Shown: positions 1 to 8,371, counted from the first letter of the stretch. The stretch: 38,203 nucleotides of DNA from JBBRCE01 sp038205115 (GCA_038205115.1 JBBRCE010000048.1:1-38203), one strand, 5' to 3'. A program made the numbers and translations. The notes: generated by a model from the letters alone, not told the origin.

Positions 1-6
1 TTGCAT
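1..6 (-). CDS. Start of a gene running off the left edge
   Basis: An ATG lies on the minus strand at 6-4, reading Met-Gln before the window ends. It is preceded by a strong Shine-Dalgarno sequence, AAGGAGG on the minus strand (plus-strand complement at 18-24), about 11 nt upstream. The ATG directly follows the TGA (9-7) that closes the reading frame to its right, so the two would be translationally coupled. The product cannot be identified from two codons. The neighbouring small gene also begins Met-Gln, so a tandem relative is possible but unproven. Confidence 0.35.
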
Positions 7-129
7 TCACTCGAAATCCTCCTTGAGTTGCGGAACATAGTCTTTCAACAACCATGTAACCCCGCAAATCACCGGCGGATTTCGAGTTTTTTTACGCAAC
101 CTCAAAAAGTACCAAACGGATATGCTTGG

Positions 130-279
130 TTAAGGTCTAGCTTGGGGCCAAAATATCCTAGCCAAAAAACCGCCACATGTTTGATCCGCAATCCGTACAC
201 CTTGAAGTCCGATTGCTATTATGCCGACAGCAATCAACATATCCTTAAGGCTGAACTGCAATCGACCCTTAGTTTGCAT
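130..279 (-). CDS. Small membrane protein with planctomycete FSLK-DML N-terminus, probably interrupted
   Basis: A 49-codon frame starts with ATG at 279 and ends with TAA at 132-130. Residues 8-14 read Q-F-S-L-K-D-M and are followed by one hydrophobic segment (about residues 14-25, LIAVGIIAIGL). This layout matches the common N-terminus of small planctomycete membrane proteins, and the LRR protein at 9157 in this window has a related one (QFSLRTLL). The same frame stays open after the TAA for 40 more codons, to a TGA at 9-7 that abuts the next ATG. The original gene may therefore have had about 90 codons with a nonsense mutation at codon 50. The Shine-Dalgarno is weak (TGAAG). The function is unknown. 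The local base composition is more AT-rich than in the rest of the window. Confidence 0.4.
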   Translation of the reverse strand: MQTKGRLQFSLKDMLIAVGIIAIGLQGVRIADQTCGGFLARIFWPQARP

Positions 280-343
280 CGCTTCACACAAGCTCGGATA
301 TTAAACAGCGTAACGCTATCTTCGCAGATACGAATTGCTTTTT

Positions 344-368
344 AAAAAAAAGGACTTTCTGACTGTCC
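344..368 (-). terminator. Intrinsic terminator-like hairpin after the ThuA-like gene
   Basis: On the minus strand, GGAC (368-365) pairs with GTCC (355-352) across a 9-nt loop, with two possible flanking G-U pairs. An uninterrupted run of eight T follows (351-344). It lies about 90 bp downstream of the ThuA-like stop codon. The T-tract is good but the stem is short. Confidence 0.4.
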
Positions 369-457
369 CCTTTCTCCTTCACGCGTTCGTCTTTTGACTG
401 CCTTCCCGCACCATGCCAACAAGCTGTCGACGGGCAGCCAAGGCTTTTTAGCGCGAG

Positions 458-1390
458 CTATTTGCTGTCGGCGGGCGGCTGGGGCTTGAGCCAGCGGACG
501 GCGTTTTCCAGCACTTTCAGTGGCTCGGCCTGGCGATAAACGGGAAACGTTTCGTGCCCTGGCCGAAAGTAAAACACGCGTCCCTGTTCGATTTTCCACA
601 CGCAGCCGCTGCGGAAATGTTCGCCGTGGTCCCAGCGTTCCTCGAAGATCACTTCGTCCGGCGGCGGCACGTGGAACGGTTCGTTATACATTTCGGTGTG
701 CGAGACATCCCATTTTTCGGGCAAGCCTGCGGCGATGGGGTGCTGCGGCAAGAGCGTGGTTAGGTGGCTTGGAGCACCGTCGTCTCGCCAGGCCGGAAAT
801 ACGCATTGCGGCAGTGTCAGACGCCAGTGGTCGTCGAGCTTTTCGAGCGAAGGCGTGAGTGGAGTGTCTTCTTTGACGGGCTTGCCGATAGGCTGATCGT
901 TGACGAAGTCGATTTTTGCGGTAGCGCGATCGGCCAGCGGAAGTTTTTGAAGTGCGTCGCTCTTGGCGCGATCCTGCATCAGGCGGACAAACGGTTTGGA
1001 CCAATGGGCCGAATGCAGCACGATCAGCCGCAGCTTGCCTTGCTTCACCCGCTGCACGACGCGCTGCGCGTAGTCGTCTTTGACGGCCGTGTGTTTTTGA
1101 TGTCCCCACCAGATCAAGACATCCGTGGCATCCAAGGCGGTTTCGGTCAAGCCTTGCTCAGGCGCGCCGAGATTGGTGGTTTTGGCTTCGATGCCGGCCT
1201 GGGCTGAGAGATAAGTGGCAATCGTTTCGCCTAAAAAACGTTCGCCGTAGGCTTTTTTTTGAGCGGGCTGTTGTTCGTCCCAGACGAGCACCCGAATCGG
1301 CTGTTCCTCGGCGAGTATGCGGCTCGACATGCCTAGGAACGTTGCCAGGCAGACGATCGAGAGCACGATTGGCGAGCGAACGATTTTCAT
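458..1390 (-). CDS. Secreted ThuA-domain protein (trehalose-utilisation-like)
   Basis: This is a 310-residue protein with an N-terminal signal peptide (MKIVRSPIVLSIVCLATFLG, then a cut near ILAEE) and one ThuA-like domain of class I glutamine amidotransferase fold. Visible family features are VLVWDEQ near the mature start, LIWWGHQKH after the first half, LIVLHSAHWSKPF, and the C-terminal GRVFYFRPGHETFPVY. ThuA proteins are linked to trehalose and other sugar use, but the biochemical activity of most members is not established. Planctomycetes often carry several secreted ThuA proteins beside Gfo/Idh/MocA oxidoreductases; one such oxidoreductase lies at 10280. The frame extends further upstream, but this ATG gives the signal peptide, so I chose it. 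The gene is divergent from the next one; its stop is TAG. Confidence 0.85.
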   Translation of the reverse strand: MKIVRSPIVLSIVCLATFLGMSSRILAEEQPIRVLVWDEQQPAQKKAYGERFLGETIATYLSAQAGIEAKTTNLGAPEQGLTETALDATDVLIWWGHQKHTAVKDDYAQRVVQRVKQGKLRLIVLHSAHWSKPFVRLMQDRAKSDALQKLPLADRATAKIDFVNDQPIGKPVKEDTPLTPSLEKLDDHWRLTLPQCVFPAWRDDGAPSHLTTLLPQHPIAAGLPEKWDVSHTEMYNEPFHVPPPDEVIFEERWDHGEHFRSGCVWKIEQGRVFYFRPGHETFPVYRQAEPLKVLENAVRWLKPQPPADSK

Positions 1391-1781
1391 AGTCGGTTTT
1401 TCGGCGAGAGTAAGATGTTGCCAACTTGGTTGAGACGGCGAGCGCGACGCCAAGCTGCATTGTGCATCGTTTTGGGAGCGATTGCCAGTTGCAGCGATTT
1501 TTGGAATTGCAATTTGGCCCGCGTGGCCCGGCGGGGCGGGCAAAATATTTGCAGTCCGGACGCGGCGGTGGTAGGCTGATCTCTGCGGTACGGGCAAGAT
1601 CGTACACTCGTCGCTGATCGCTCGGCCGCACGCTATTTGAACGCGGGACGGAACACCGTTGTTCGCCAATTAGCGCTCGTTGGCCCGTTGCCCTGCGCGG
1701 TAATTGGGCGGGCGGTTTTTGCGGCGCATGGCCTGCGAGTGGGACAGCAATCCATTGATACTGAACTTGAGAGAGACAACG
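1391..1781. other. Divergent intergenic region
   Basis: This 391 bp gap separates the ThuA-like gene (leftward) from the helical-repeat protein gene (rightward) and must hold both promoters. I see no convincing small gene, RNA or strong -35/-10 pair. A purine-rich GAGAGA lies just before the rightward ATG at 1782. Confidence 0.5.
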
Positions 1782-3086
1782 ATGGCTCGCATCGGTAAAC
1801 TGCTGGGAAGTCTGGCGCTGACGGCAAATCTGTCGATGTGCGCTGCTGGTTTTTCGCAAGACACCGTGCCGGACACGATCTCGCAAATTCCTAGCCCTGC
1901 GCTGCCGGCGGCCGGCGCGCTTTCGCGGGAACAGATTTCCGAGTTGAAAAAGGCGGTCAGTGATATCCGCATGAAGGAAACCTCGCTGGCCGAAAAGCAA
2001 AAAGAGTTTAACGATTACTTCAACTTGATTGTGTTTCCGCCTTGGTTGGCCCCGGACAAGGTGGCCAATTTTGCCAAGGAGCGGATCGATTTCAAAGCCA
2101 GCAAGTTGTACAGCTTGCGCGAAGTGCCCGACGCGCACGAGGCGCTGAATCGGCTGACGCAAAAGACGATGGGCGATATCGTCGGCGGACAGAATTACCA
2201 CCCTGTGGCGCGGTTCAACGCCATGCTGTTGATTGGCGAACTGGACGAAGTCGAGCCGGTGGGCAAGGTGCCGGGCGTGCCGTTTAAGGAAGCGCAGAAA
2301 GAGTTTTTGCGGGTGATGAGCCTGGATGCCAGATTGGCGCCGGACTACATCAAAATTGCCGCCATGCAGGGCCTGCTGCGTCATGCCCAAGCGCACGTGG
2401 TGACGGGCGCGGATGCCGGCAACGCAGTGAATTTGCTGTTACCGATTGCGGCGGCCGCCAAGCCGCCGGCGGGCCGATCTTTGGACGGCCAGGTTTGGAT
2501 GCGGCGTCGCGCGGTGCAAATCATTGGTGCCATTGGACTCAGCGGCGGCGCGGTGACCAGCGAGTTGCAGAAGATTGTCAAAGACACCAGCGCGCCGTTC
2601 AATTTGCGTTGCGATGCCGCGATGGCCTTGGGCGAGTTGGAGTATAAGGAATTGCCGCAAGCCAAGGCGGCCGAGTTGGGCAAAGACGTTGGGCTGCTGG
2701 CATTGGACGCCACGCGTCGCGAAGTGAAGGAAACGGAAATTTCGCTACCGCAACTCAAGACGCGATTGCACGCGGTGAAAGTGGCGCTGGCTGGCCCCGA
2801 CGAACCGGCCGCGACGGGTGGCCGAGGAATTCCCGGTGCCAACGCCGACGCCACGCTCAAGGTGATTGTCGATATGATGGCCGCCATCGATGCCAAATCG
2901 CCGGACGCCGGATCACTATCGCGACAAGCCGACGCACTGGCGGCCACGTTGGGCGTGGCGGCTGGCCCTGCGATGCCCGCACCGAACGTTCCGGCCAAGC
3001 CACCGACTGCAGCACCGGCAACTGGGCCGGGCAAGGCAGCCGCCAAGGCACCTAATCTGGACGAATTCGGCGCGCCTGGCAAATAG
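1782..3086 (+). CDS. Exported helical-repeat (HEAT-like) protein of unknown function
   Basis: This 434-residue protein has a likely signal peptide (MARIGKLLGSLALTANLSMC, then AAGFSQ). The mature part is mostly alpha-helical. A charged segment follows at about 45-70. Helix pairs such as ARFNAMLLIGELDE and RCDAAMALGELEY resemble HEAT/ARM repeats. The C-terminal ~50 residues are rich in Pro and Ala, a low-complexity linker or tail that ends in FGAPGK. The frame is open upstream, but the ATG at 1782 has GAGAGA before it and gives the signal peptide. I do not recognise a characterised family. A periplasmic scaffold or binding role is possible but is inference. It is followed by a hairpin (3140-3163) and is probably a single-gene unit. 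Confidence 0.75.
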   Translation: MARIGKLLGSLALTANLSMCAAGFSQDTVPDTISQIPSPALPAAGALSREQISELKKAVSDIRMKETSLAEKQKEFNDYFNLIVFPPWLAPDKVANFAKERIDFKASKLYSLREVPDAHEALNRLTQKTMGDIVGGQNYHPVARFNAMLLIGELDEVEPVGKVPGVPFKEAQKEFLRVMSLDARLAPDYIKIAAMQGLLRHAQAHVVTGADAGNAVNLLLPIAAAAKPPAGRSLDGQVWMRRRAVQIIGAIGLSGGAVTSELQKIVKDTSAPFNLRCDAAMALGELEYKELPQAKAAELGKDVGLLALDATRREVKETEISLPQLKTRLHAVKVALAGPDEPAATGGRGIPGANADATLKVIVDMMAAIDAKSPDAGSLSRQADALAATLGVAAGPAMPAPNVPAKPPTAAPATGPGKAAAKAPNLDEFGAPGK

Positions 3087-3139
3087 CGGTTGGTCGGCGT
3101 GCAGTTCTACTCACGGGAACTGGACTCTTAGGGCGGTTG

Positions 3140-3163
3140 GCCGCAAAAAATTGTTTTTGCGGC
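3140..3163 (+). terminator. Perfect 10-bp hairpin after the helical-repeat gene
   Basis: GCCGCAAAAA (3140-3149) pairs perfectly with TTTTTGCGGC (3154-3163) around a 4-nt loop. It lies 54 bp after the stop codon at 3086. The T-run is inside the 3' arm rather than after it, so termination on either strand is plausible but not certain. A second, bulged hairpin (GGCGA...TCGCC) lies at about 3204-3228. The rest of the 381 bp gap 3087-3467 holds a candidate promoter and no gene that I can see. Confidence 0.45.
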
Positions 3164-3234
3164 GACGGTCTGCCGGCGTTTCTGCGAAACGTGCGGGACT
3201 TTTGGCGAATTGTGGGCAATTTTCGCCGAAAACT

Positions 3235-3263
3235 TTGCCTTTTTTCTAGATCGCAACTAAAAT
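3235..3263 (+). promoter_or_regulatory. Candidate sigma-70 promoter for the cyclophilin gene
   Basis: TTGCCT (3235-3240) and TAAAAT (3258-3263) are separated by exactly 17 bp. Transcription would start near 3270 and leave a 5' leader of about 200 nt before the ATG at 3468. This is an assignment by eye from consensus match only. Confidence 0.35.
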
Positions 3264-3467
3264 CGAACAGACAGCCGGGCAGCGCGGTCGCCCAGGCGTT
3301 TGCGGACCAGTCTCCCCGATTGGCCGCTGGTATTGTCGCGATCATTTCGGTTGAATTCGTCGCTTTGTGCGGATATCTGGCAGCGGCGGTGTACTCCCTG
3401 GGAAGCTAGTGAGTGGCCGCGAGGGTTGAATTTTCCAACACTTTTTCCGTGAGTTCGGACTCGTCTT

Positions 3468-4937
3468 ATGCGTAGAGTACCTGCGGTTGGTCTGGTTTTG
3501 TCGATGTTGGCCGTGGTTGCGTTGAGCGCCCAGCCGGCACGGGCGACAATTGTGCGGTTCGACACGGCGCTGGGCGATTTTGACGTCGAACTGTTCGATA
3601 CGCAAACGCCGCAGACCGTGGCCAACTTTTTGAGGTACGTGGAAGCGGGCGATTACACCAACACATTTTTTCATCGCAGCGTGCCTGGGTTTGTGGTGCA
3701 AGGCGGCGGTTTCACGTACGACGGCCAGCCGATTGACGACCCGAACCATTATCCCGCGATTCCGCAATTTGCGCCGGTGCAAAACGAGCCGAAAATCTCC
3801 AACACCATCGGTACGATTGCCATGGCCAAGCTGGGCGGCGATCCGAACAGCGCCACCAACCAATTCTTTTTCAACCTGGGCGATAACTCGTCGAATTTGG
3901 ACAACCAGAACGGTGGGTTTACCGCGTTCGGCAGGGTTCTGGGCACGGGCTTGAACGTGGTCAACAAGATCGCCGCGCTGAATACCTACGACTTTGCCAA
4001 TCACCAAGCGAATAGCCCCAACGGCGGCGTGCCACTGCAGGGTTATACCACCAGCGACTTCGACAACTCCGTGCTGGTGCAGGGCAGCAATTTGGCTTTG
4101 GTGAACAGCATCAATGTGCTGGGCGGTAAGTTCACTCTGGCGATTGCCTCGGATTATCGGCTGCTGCCGTCGCCCACCAGTCCGGCAGCGCTGAAGTATT
4201 CGGCCAACAAGTCGGCATTGGAGCTGGCTGCCGCGCGGAACACCCCGTACGTGCTGTTGGTCAACAATTCGGCCACTTCGACGATTACCAGTTTCAGCCT
4301 GCAAGTGGCCGACGCCGCACACTTTATCGACAAATATCGCACCGTGTACAACGATGCCGGCGTGACCGTCACCCGCGCAGACGCCGTCAGCGGTGGCGAG
4401 CAGACGCTAGTCTTCACGTTTGCCAAACCGCTTTCCGTCGGCAGTGCATTTACATTTCAGCTCGATCTCGGTCGGACCGATGGCAGCGAAAAGCTGGACG
4501 ACTTCCGCAGCGTGTTGTTCCGCTCGGCCGGTAGCGCGGATACCACGCAAAACGCCAAGTTGACGGTCAACTTCAGTGACGGTTCCACGCTGGTGCAAAC
4601 TCTGGCCAATAATGCTTCCAGTACGCAGTCGCCCGACCTGTTTACGTTCACGGGCGAAACCGATGCCAGCACGTTGGTTTCGGCGGCAAGCGTTTCGGAT
4701 CCGAGCGTCACGTCGAGTTCCAGCCTGTTGGCAACGCCCAACACGGATTCGCAGTCAGGCGAAAGTACGATTGGCGGTCTGCCCGACCTCACTGGAGCAG
4801 GTGGCACCACTTTGAGCAGTTCTTTGGGCGGCGTGGCTACGGTGCCGGAACCGAGCAGTCTGGTGCTGGCCAGTTTGGGCGGTATGCTCGGCCTGTTGGG
4901 ATTGGCTCGCCGTCGCACGGCCCGGTTGAATGCTTAA
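3468..4937 (+). CDS. Cyclophilin-type peptidyl-prolyl isomerase with PEP-CTERM anchor
   Basis: This 489-residue exported protein has three parts. Residues 1-26 are a signal peptide ending near ARA. Residues ~27-190 are a cyclophilin domain with the catalytic-site pattern FFHRSVPGFVVQGG (R70 corresponds to the catalytic Arg of human CypA), then GTIAMAK and NQFFFNLGD. Residues ~200-455 are Ser/Thr/Ala-rich and beta-like. The C-terminus is a PEP-CTERM sorting signal: VPEPSS, a hydrophobic helix and an Arg-rich tail (RRRTAR). Cyclophilins catalyse cis-trans isomerisation of prolyl bonds. The PEP-CTERM signal is known to route proteins through exosortase (EpsH/XrtA type) to the envelope or surface. 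The combination suggests a surface-attached or secreted foldase; its substrate is unknown. A terminator follows at 4979. Confidence 0.88.
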   Translation: MRRVPAVGLVLSMLAVVALSAQPARATIVRFDTALGDFDVELFDTQTPQTVANFLRYVEAGDYTNTFFHRSVPGFVVQGGGFTYDGQPIDDPNHYPAIPQFAPVQNEPKISNTIGTIAMAKLGGDPNSATNQFFFNLGDNSSNLDNQNGGFTAFGRVLGTGLNVVNKIAALNTYDFANHQANSPNGGVPLQGYTTSDFDNSVLVQGSNLALVNSINVLGGKFTLAIASDYRLLPSPTSPAALKYSANKSALELAAARNTPYVLLVNNSATSTITSFSLQVADAAHFIDKYRTVYNDAGVTVTRADAVSGGEQTLVFTFAKPLSVGSAFTFQLDLGRTDGSEKLDDFRSVLFRSAGSADTTQNAKLTVNFSDGSTLVQTLANNASSTQSPDLFTFTGETDASTLVSAASVSDPSVTSSSSLLATPNTDSQSGESTIGGLPDLTGAGGTTLSSSLGGVATVPEPSSLVLASLGGMLGLLGLARRRTARLNA

Positions 4938-4978
4938 TCGCATTCGTTGAATGGCAACATTCGACCATCAATAATCAA

Positions 4979-5016
4979 GGCCGCGCTTTCCACCGGAAAG
5001 CGCGGCCTGTTGTGTT
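4979..5016. terminator. Strong hairpin terminator between convergent genes
   Basis: A perfect 13-bp stem, GGCCGCGCTTTCC (4979-4991) with GGAAAGCGCGGCC (4995-5007), closes a 3-nt loop. It is followed by the T-rich TGTTGTGTT. On the minus strand the flank (TTGATTATTG) is also T-rich. It sits between the convergent cyclophilin and efp genes and may serve both. Confidence 0.7.
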
Positions 5017-5040
5017 AATGGCTGCCGCGAATCGTCGCCA

Positions 5041-5610
5041 TCAAACCTTGGCGCGTTCGATATACTCGCCGGTGCGGGTATCGACCCTGACGTGATCGCC
5101 AATGGCGATGAACGCGGGGCAGATGATTTCGCCGCCGGTTTCCAGCTTGGCCGGCTTGGTCAGGTTGGTGGCCGTGTTACCGCGAACGGCCGGTTCGCAA
5201 TATTCGACCTTCAGCACCATGTGCGCCGGCGGTTCGACACTGATCGGGTTTTCGTTGAACAAGATCATGCTGCAGACGGTGCCTTCTTTGATGAACTTCC
5301 AGGCTTCGTCCACGGTTTCTTTGCTGAGCTCGTACTGCTCGAAGCTGACGTTGTCCATGAACACGAACGTATCGCCTTGGCGATAGAGAAACTGGGCTTC
5401 GATTTCGGAAACGTCGGCCGATTCCAGTTCGTCGCCGCCTTTGTAGGTGCGATCGAGCATGGTGTTGCGGATGAGGTTTTTCATCCGGCATTTGTAGAGT
5501 GCATTGCCCTTGCCCGGCTTGACAAAGTTGCACTCGACCATCAGATACGGATCGCCATCGATCTGAATTTTGATGCCCTTCTTGAATTGGCTGGTATTGT
5601 ACTTGGCCAC
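5041..5610 (-). CDS. efp: Elongation factor P
   Basis: This 189-residue EF-P has the family's normal length and three-domain architecture. EF-P binds between the ribosomal P and E sites and relieves stalling at polyproline stretches. The tip of domain I reads V-K-P-G-K-G-N-A with lysine at position 34, the residue that EpmA/EpmB modify with beta-lysine in enterobacteria. The C-terminal domain has the EF-P pattern GDHVRVDTRTGEYIERA. The start is GTG at 5610, supported by AGGA about 7 nt upstream on the minus strand. The divergent neighbour is epmB, which fits the lysine at position 34. epmA, which attaches the lysine, is not in the window. Confidence 0.96.
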   Translation of the reverse strand: MAKYNTSQFKKGIKIQIDGDPYLMVECNFVKPGKGNALYKCRMKNLIRNTMLDRTYKGGDELESADVSEIEAQFLYRQGDTFVFMDNVSFEQYELSKETVDEAWKFIKEGTVCSMILFNENPISVEPPAHMVLKVEYCEPAVRGNTATNLTKPAKLETGGEIICPAFIAIGDHVRVDTRTGEYIERAKV

Positions 5611-5795
5611 GTGTGATTCCTACTTCGCTTGGTGGACGTTAAGGGGTATGCTGAAGCGGCGAAAGGAATTTTGCCGCGCCGAAAATCACCGGTTGACTAC
5701 TATTTGTCGCTTGGACTCTGACTGCTGAAAATCGTGCCTGCCGAAGCTGGCGCCTGCCTGCGGAATATGCTGACTATCGTACTCTGTTATCGCCG

Positions 5796-6914
5796 ATGAA
5801 TCCGACCACCGCCGCTCAAGCCATCGGCTCCGAAACTGCGGTCCATCTGCCAGCGGCCGCACCGTCTTTCGCCGCGGAGCCTTCATTCGCCGCGGAGCCT
5901 TCTTTCGCCGCCGAGCCTTCGCACCTCACCGAATTGCCCGACGTCACTTGGCAACAAGCGATGAAACAGGCGGTTCGCAATCCGGCCACGCTTTGTCGCC
6001 TGCTCAACTTGCCACATCTGGAGACGCAAGCCGTGCAGGCAGCCCAGGCGTTTGGACTGTTCGCACCGCTGAACTACATCGCTCGCATGCGCAGCGGCGA
6101 CGCCCACGACCCGCTTCTACGGCAAGTGCTGCCGCTGGATGCGGAAACCCACCAAACGCCCGGCTTTGTGCAAGATCCTGTGGGCGATCTGCAATCGTCG
6201 CTATCGCCTGGTGTGCTGCATAAGTATAAGTCCCGAGTGCTGATGGTAACAACCGGGGCCTGCGCGGTCCATTGCCGTTATTGCTTCCGCAGACACTATC
6301 CTTATACCGAATCGCCTAAATCTCCGAAAGCCTGGCAGCCGGCGCTGGAGCGGATCGCCGCCGATCCGGAAATTCGCGAAGTGATTCTCAGCGGGGGCGA
6401 TCCGCTCACGCTTACCGATCCCTGGCTGGCCGAACTCGTGGCCCGGCTCAACGAAATTCCGACGCTGCGCCGCCTACGCATTCACACCCGGTTGCCGGTC
6501 ATCATTCCGCAGCGCATCGGCGACGAACTATTGGCTTGGCTGACCGCTGGGCGGCTCACGCCGCTGATGGTCATGCATGCCAACCACGCCAACGAGCTGC
6601 AAGGCGCGGCGGCCGCAGCCGTTGGGCGCTTGGTGGATGCCGGCGTGCCGGTGCTGAATCAGGCCGTGCTGCTGCGTGGCGTGAACGATTCGCTCTCTGC
6701 GCTACGCGATCTGTGCGAGCGATTGGTCGATCTGCGGGCGATGCCTTACTACTTGCATCAACTCGATCGCGTGCAGGGCGCGGCGCACTTCGAAGTGCCG
6801 ATTGCCCAAGGCCTGCAGTTGATGGAGCAACTTCGGGCAGAACTGCCCGGCTACGCGGTGCCGCGCTACGTGCAAGAAATTGCCGGACGCGACGGCAAAA
6901 CCGTGCTGGCATAA
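5796..6914 (+). CDS. epmB: EF-P beta-lysylation protein EpmB (radical SAM lysine 2,3-aminomutase)
   Basis: This 372-residue radical SAM enzyme of the KamA/EpmB family has the [4Fe-4S] motif C-x3-C-x2-C at C156, C160 and C163 (GACAVHCRYCFRRHYPY). The following LSGGDPL and RIHTRLPV segments are typical of lysine 2,3-aminomutases. Its length is that of EpmB rather than the longer clostridial KamA, and it lies beside efp. It would convert (S)-alpha-lysine to (R)-beta-lysine for EF-P Lys34. The first ~45 residues are a variable Ala/Pro/Ser-rich stretch with three copies of SFAAEP. No clear Shine-Dalgarno precedes the ATG at 5796, so the true start could lie downstream of the repeat. The last residues (YVQEIAGRDGK) match the family's C-terminal PxYVxExxGxxxK region. 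Confidence 0.9.
   Translation: MNPTTAAQAIGSETAVHLPAAAPSFAAEPSFAAEPSFAAEPSHLTELPDVTWQQAMKQAVRNPATLCRLLNLPHLETQAVQAAQAFGLFAPLNYIARMRSGDAHDPLLRQVLPLDAETHQTPGFVQDPVGDLQSSLSPGVLHKYKSRVLMVTTGACAVHCRYCFRRHYPYTESPKSPKAWQPALERIAADPEIREVILSGGDPLTLTDPWLAELVARLNEIPTLRRLRIHTRLPVIIPQRIGDELLAWLTAGRLTPLMVMHANHANELQGAAAAAVGRLVDAGVPVLNQAVLLRGVNDSLSALRDLCERLVDLRAMPYYLHQLDRVQGAAHFEVPIAQGLQLMEQLRAELPGYAVPRYVQEIAGRDGKTVLA
5862..5915 (+). repeat. 18-bp tandem repeat in epmB (three units)
   Basis: Three consecutive 18-bp units (5862-5879, 5880-5897, 5898-5915) encode PSFAAE three times. They differ at only a few positions. The repeat is in frame and lies upstream of the conserved domain, so copy-number change would be tolerated. 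Confidence 0.85.
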
Positions 6915-6977
6915 GCGGCAATCTGCCGGCCCGATGCGCCGTTTTTTGCGGCGGCAGGCGTGCGGCCGGATCGGCCC

Positions 6978-7007
6978 CTGACGCAATTGGCGCGGATGTT
7001 TTACAAT
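6978..7007 (+). promoter_or_regulatory. Candidate promoter for the phosphofructokinase gene
   Basis: CTGACG (6978-6983) and TACAAT (7002-7007) are separated by 18 bp. They lie about 50 bp before the ATG at 7058 and after the end of epmB at 6914. A GGAG Shine-Dalgarno is at 7047-7050. Confidence 0.4.
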
Positions 7008-7057
7008 GTCGCTGCCCAAAAACATGAGCAATCGCATCAATTTGTAGGAGTGTGAAG

Positions 7058-8371
7058 ATGGCTACTGGCGCCCCGCAAGTTTCCCAGCCCGCAACAACCA
7101 TTCGCCGCGTGGCGATTCTGTTTGCTGGCGGACCCGCCCCGGCTGCCAACGCCGTGATCTCGACCGCAGCCGCCTCTTTCCTGCGCGCCGGAGTGGAAGT
7201 GCTAGGCATCATGCACGGCTACTCGTACCTGGTCGAATACAAGGCCGGCACGCCGCTGGTCGAAGGCCAGGCTTACAAAAAGCTCGATTCGCAAAATCTC
7301 AAACGCACGCGGAATTCGGGCGGCATCATGATCGGCACTGCCCGCACAAATCCCGGCAAGCACATTTCGCACCCCGACCATCTCAAAGATCCGGAAAAGT
7401 CCGCGCCGCTGCGGACGGTTTACGACGCACTCTGCTCGCTCGAAGTTGACGCCCTGATTTCCATCGGCGGCGACGACACGCTCAAGACGGCCAACAAGTT
7501 CAAGCTGTATCAAGATTCGCTGCCAGCCAGCGCCAAAAAGATTCCCGTGGTGCACTTGCCTAAGACGATCGATAACGACTATTGCGGCATCGATTTCACC
7601 TTCGGTTACTTCACCGCCGTCGAAACGCTGGCTAGCGAGGTCCGCAATCTGCTGGCCGACGCCGAAGCCGGTCGCTCGTATTTTCTGGCCGAAACCATGG
7701 GCCGCAGCGCCGGTTGGCTAGCGTACGGCACCGCCATTGCCGGCGAAGCCAGCATGGTGTTCAGCGTAGAAGACGTCGTTGGCCGCTACCAAGCTCAGGA
7801 AGAATCTCAAGACCCGCAAACCGGCGAAACCAAATCGCGGACCGTGATGAACATGGAAGCCGTGATTGGCCGCATTGTCAAAACCATGCGCGTGCGCGAA
7901 GAAAAAGAAGGCAAGGAGTTTGGCGTGATCGTCATGGCCGAAGGGCTGGCCGAATATCTGCCGTCCAAGTACCTGGAAGGCATTCCCCGCGACGACCACG
8001 GCCACATCAGTATTTCGCAAGTCAGTTTTGGGCGGTTGATTTCCAAGTTGGTCGAAAAGGAATTCAAAAACCAAACGGGCAAGAGCCGCAAAGTGACCGG
8101 TTTGCAACTGGGCTACGAAGCGCGTTGTGCTCGCCCGCACGCTTTTGATGTGATGCTCGGCAGCCAGTTAGGCGTAGGCGCGTATCGCGCGCTGATTGAA
8201 GAAAAGCGCAACGGCGTGATGGTCTCCGTGGCTGGTCAGCTTGATTTGCGTTACGTGCCGTTCGAAGAGTTGGTCGATCCGCACACGCTGGTCACCGTGG
8301 TCCGCTACGTGCAACCCACCAGCGACTTTCACAAGCTGGCGCGATTCTTGGAAACGCACGTCAACGATTAA
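7058..8371 (+). CDS. 6-phosphofructokinase, pyrophosphate-dependent type
   Basis: This 437-residue phosphofructokinase phosphorylates fructose 6-phosphate to fructose 1,6-bisphosphate. The N-terminal phosphate loop is GGPAPAAN. GGDD is at residues 137-140 and PKTIDND at 168-174. In this family a second Asp in GGDD and Lys in PKTIDND mark pyrophosphate use; ATP enzymes have GGDG and PGTIDND. A reversible PPi-linked reaction is therefore the likely activity. Substrate-binding residues are visible in ETMGRSAGWLA and in MAEGLAEYLP. The ATG at 7058 has GGAG 7 nt upstream; a GTG two codons earlier is less well placed. It stands alone after epmB, with its own candidate promoter. Confidence 0.93.
   Translation: MATGAPQVSQPATTIRRVAILFAGGPAPAANAVISTAAASFLRAGVEVLGIMHGYSYLVEYKAGTPLVEGQAYKKLDSQNLKRTRNSGGIMIGTARTNPGKHISHPDHLKDPEKSAPLRTVYDALCSLEVDALISIGGDDTLKTANKFKLYQDSLPASAKKIPVVHLPKTIDNDYCGIDFTFGYFTAVETLASEVRNLLADAEAGRSYFLAETMGRSAGWLAYGTAIAGEASMVFSVEDVVGRYQAQEESQDPQTGETKSRTVMNMEAVIGRIVKTMRVREEKEGKEFGVIVMAEGLAEYLPSKYLEGIPRDDHGHISISQVSFGRLISKLVEKEFKNQTGKSRKVTGLQLGYEARCARPHAFDVMLGSQLGVGAYRALIEEKRNGVMVSVAGQLDLRYVPFEELVDPHTLVTVVRYVQPTSDFHKLARFLETHVND

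Noticed and set aside
1..345. Rightward 114-codon open frame
   Set aside because: It starts with TTG at the window edge without a ribosome site, has no recognisable domain, and overlaps a better-supported leftward frame with an FSLK-type membrane motif.
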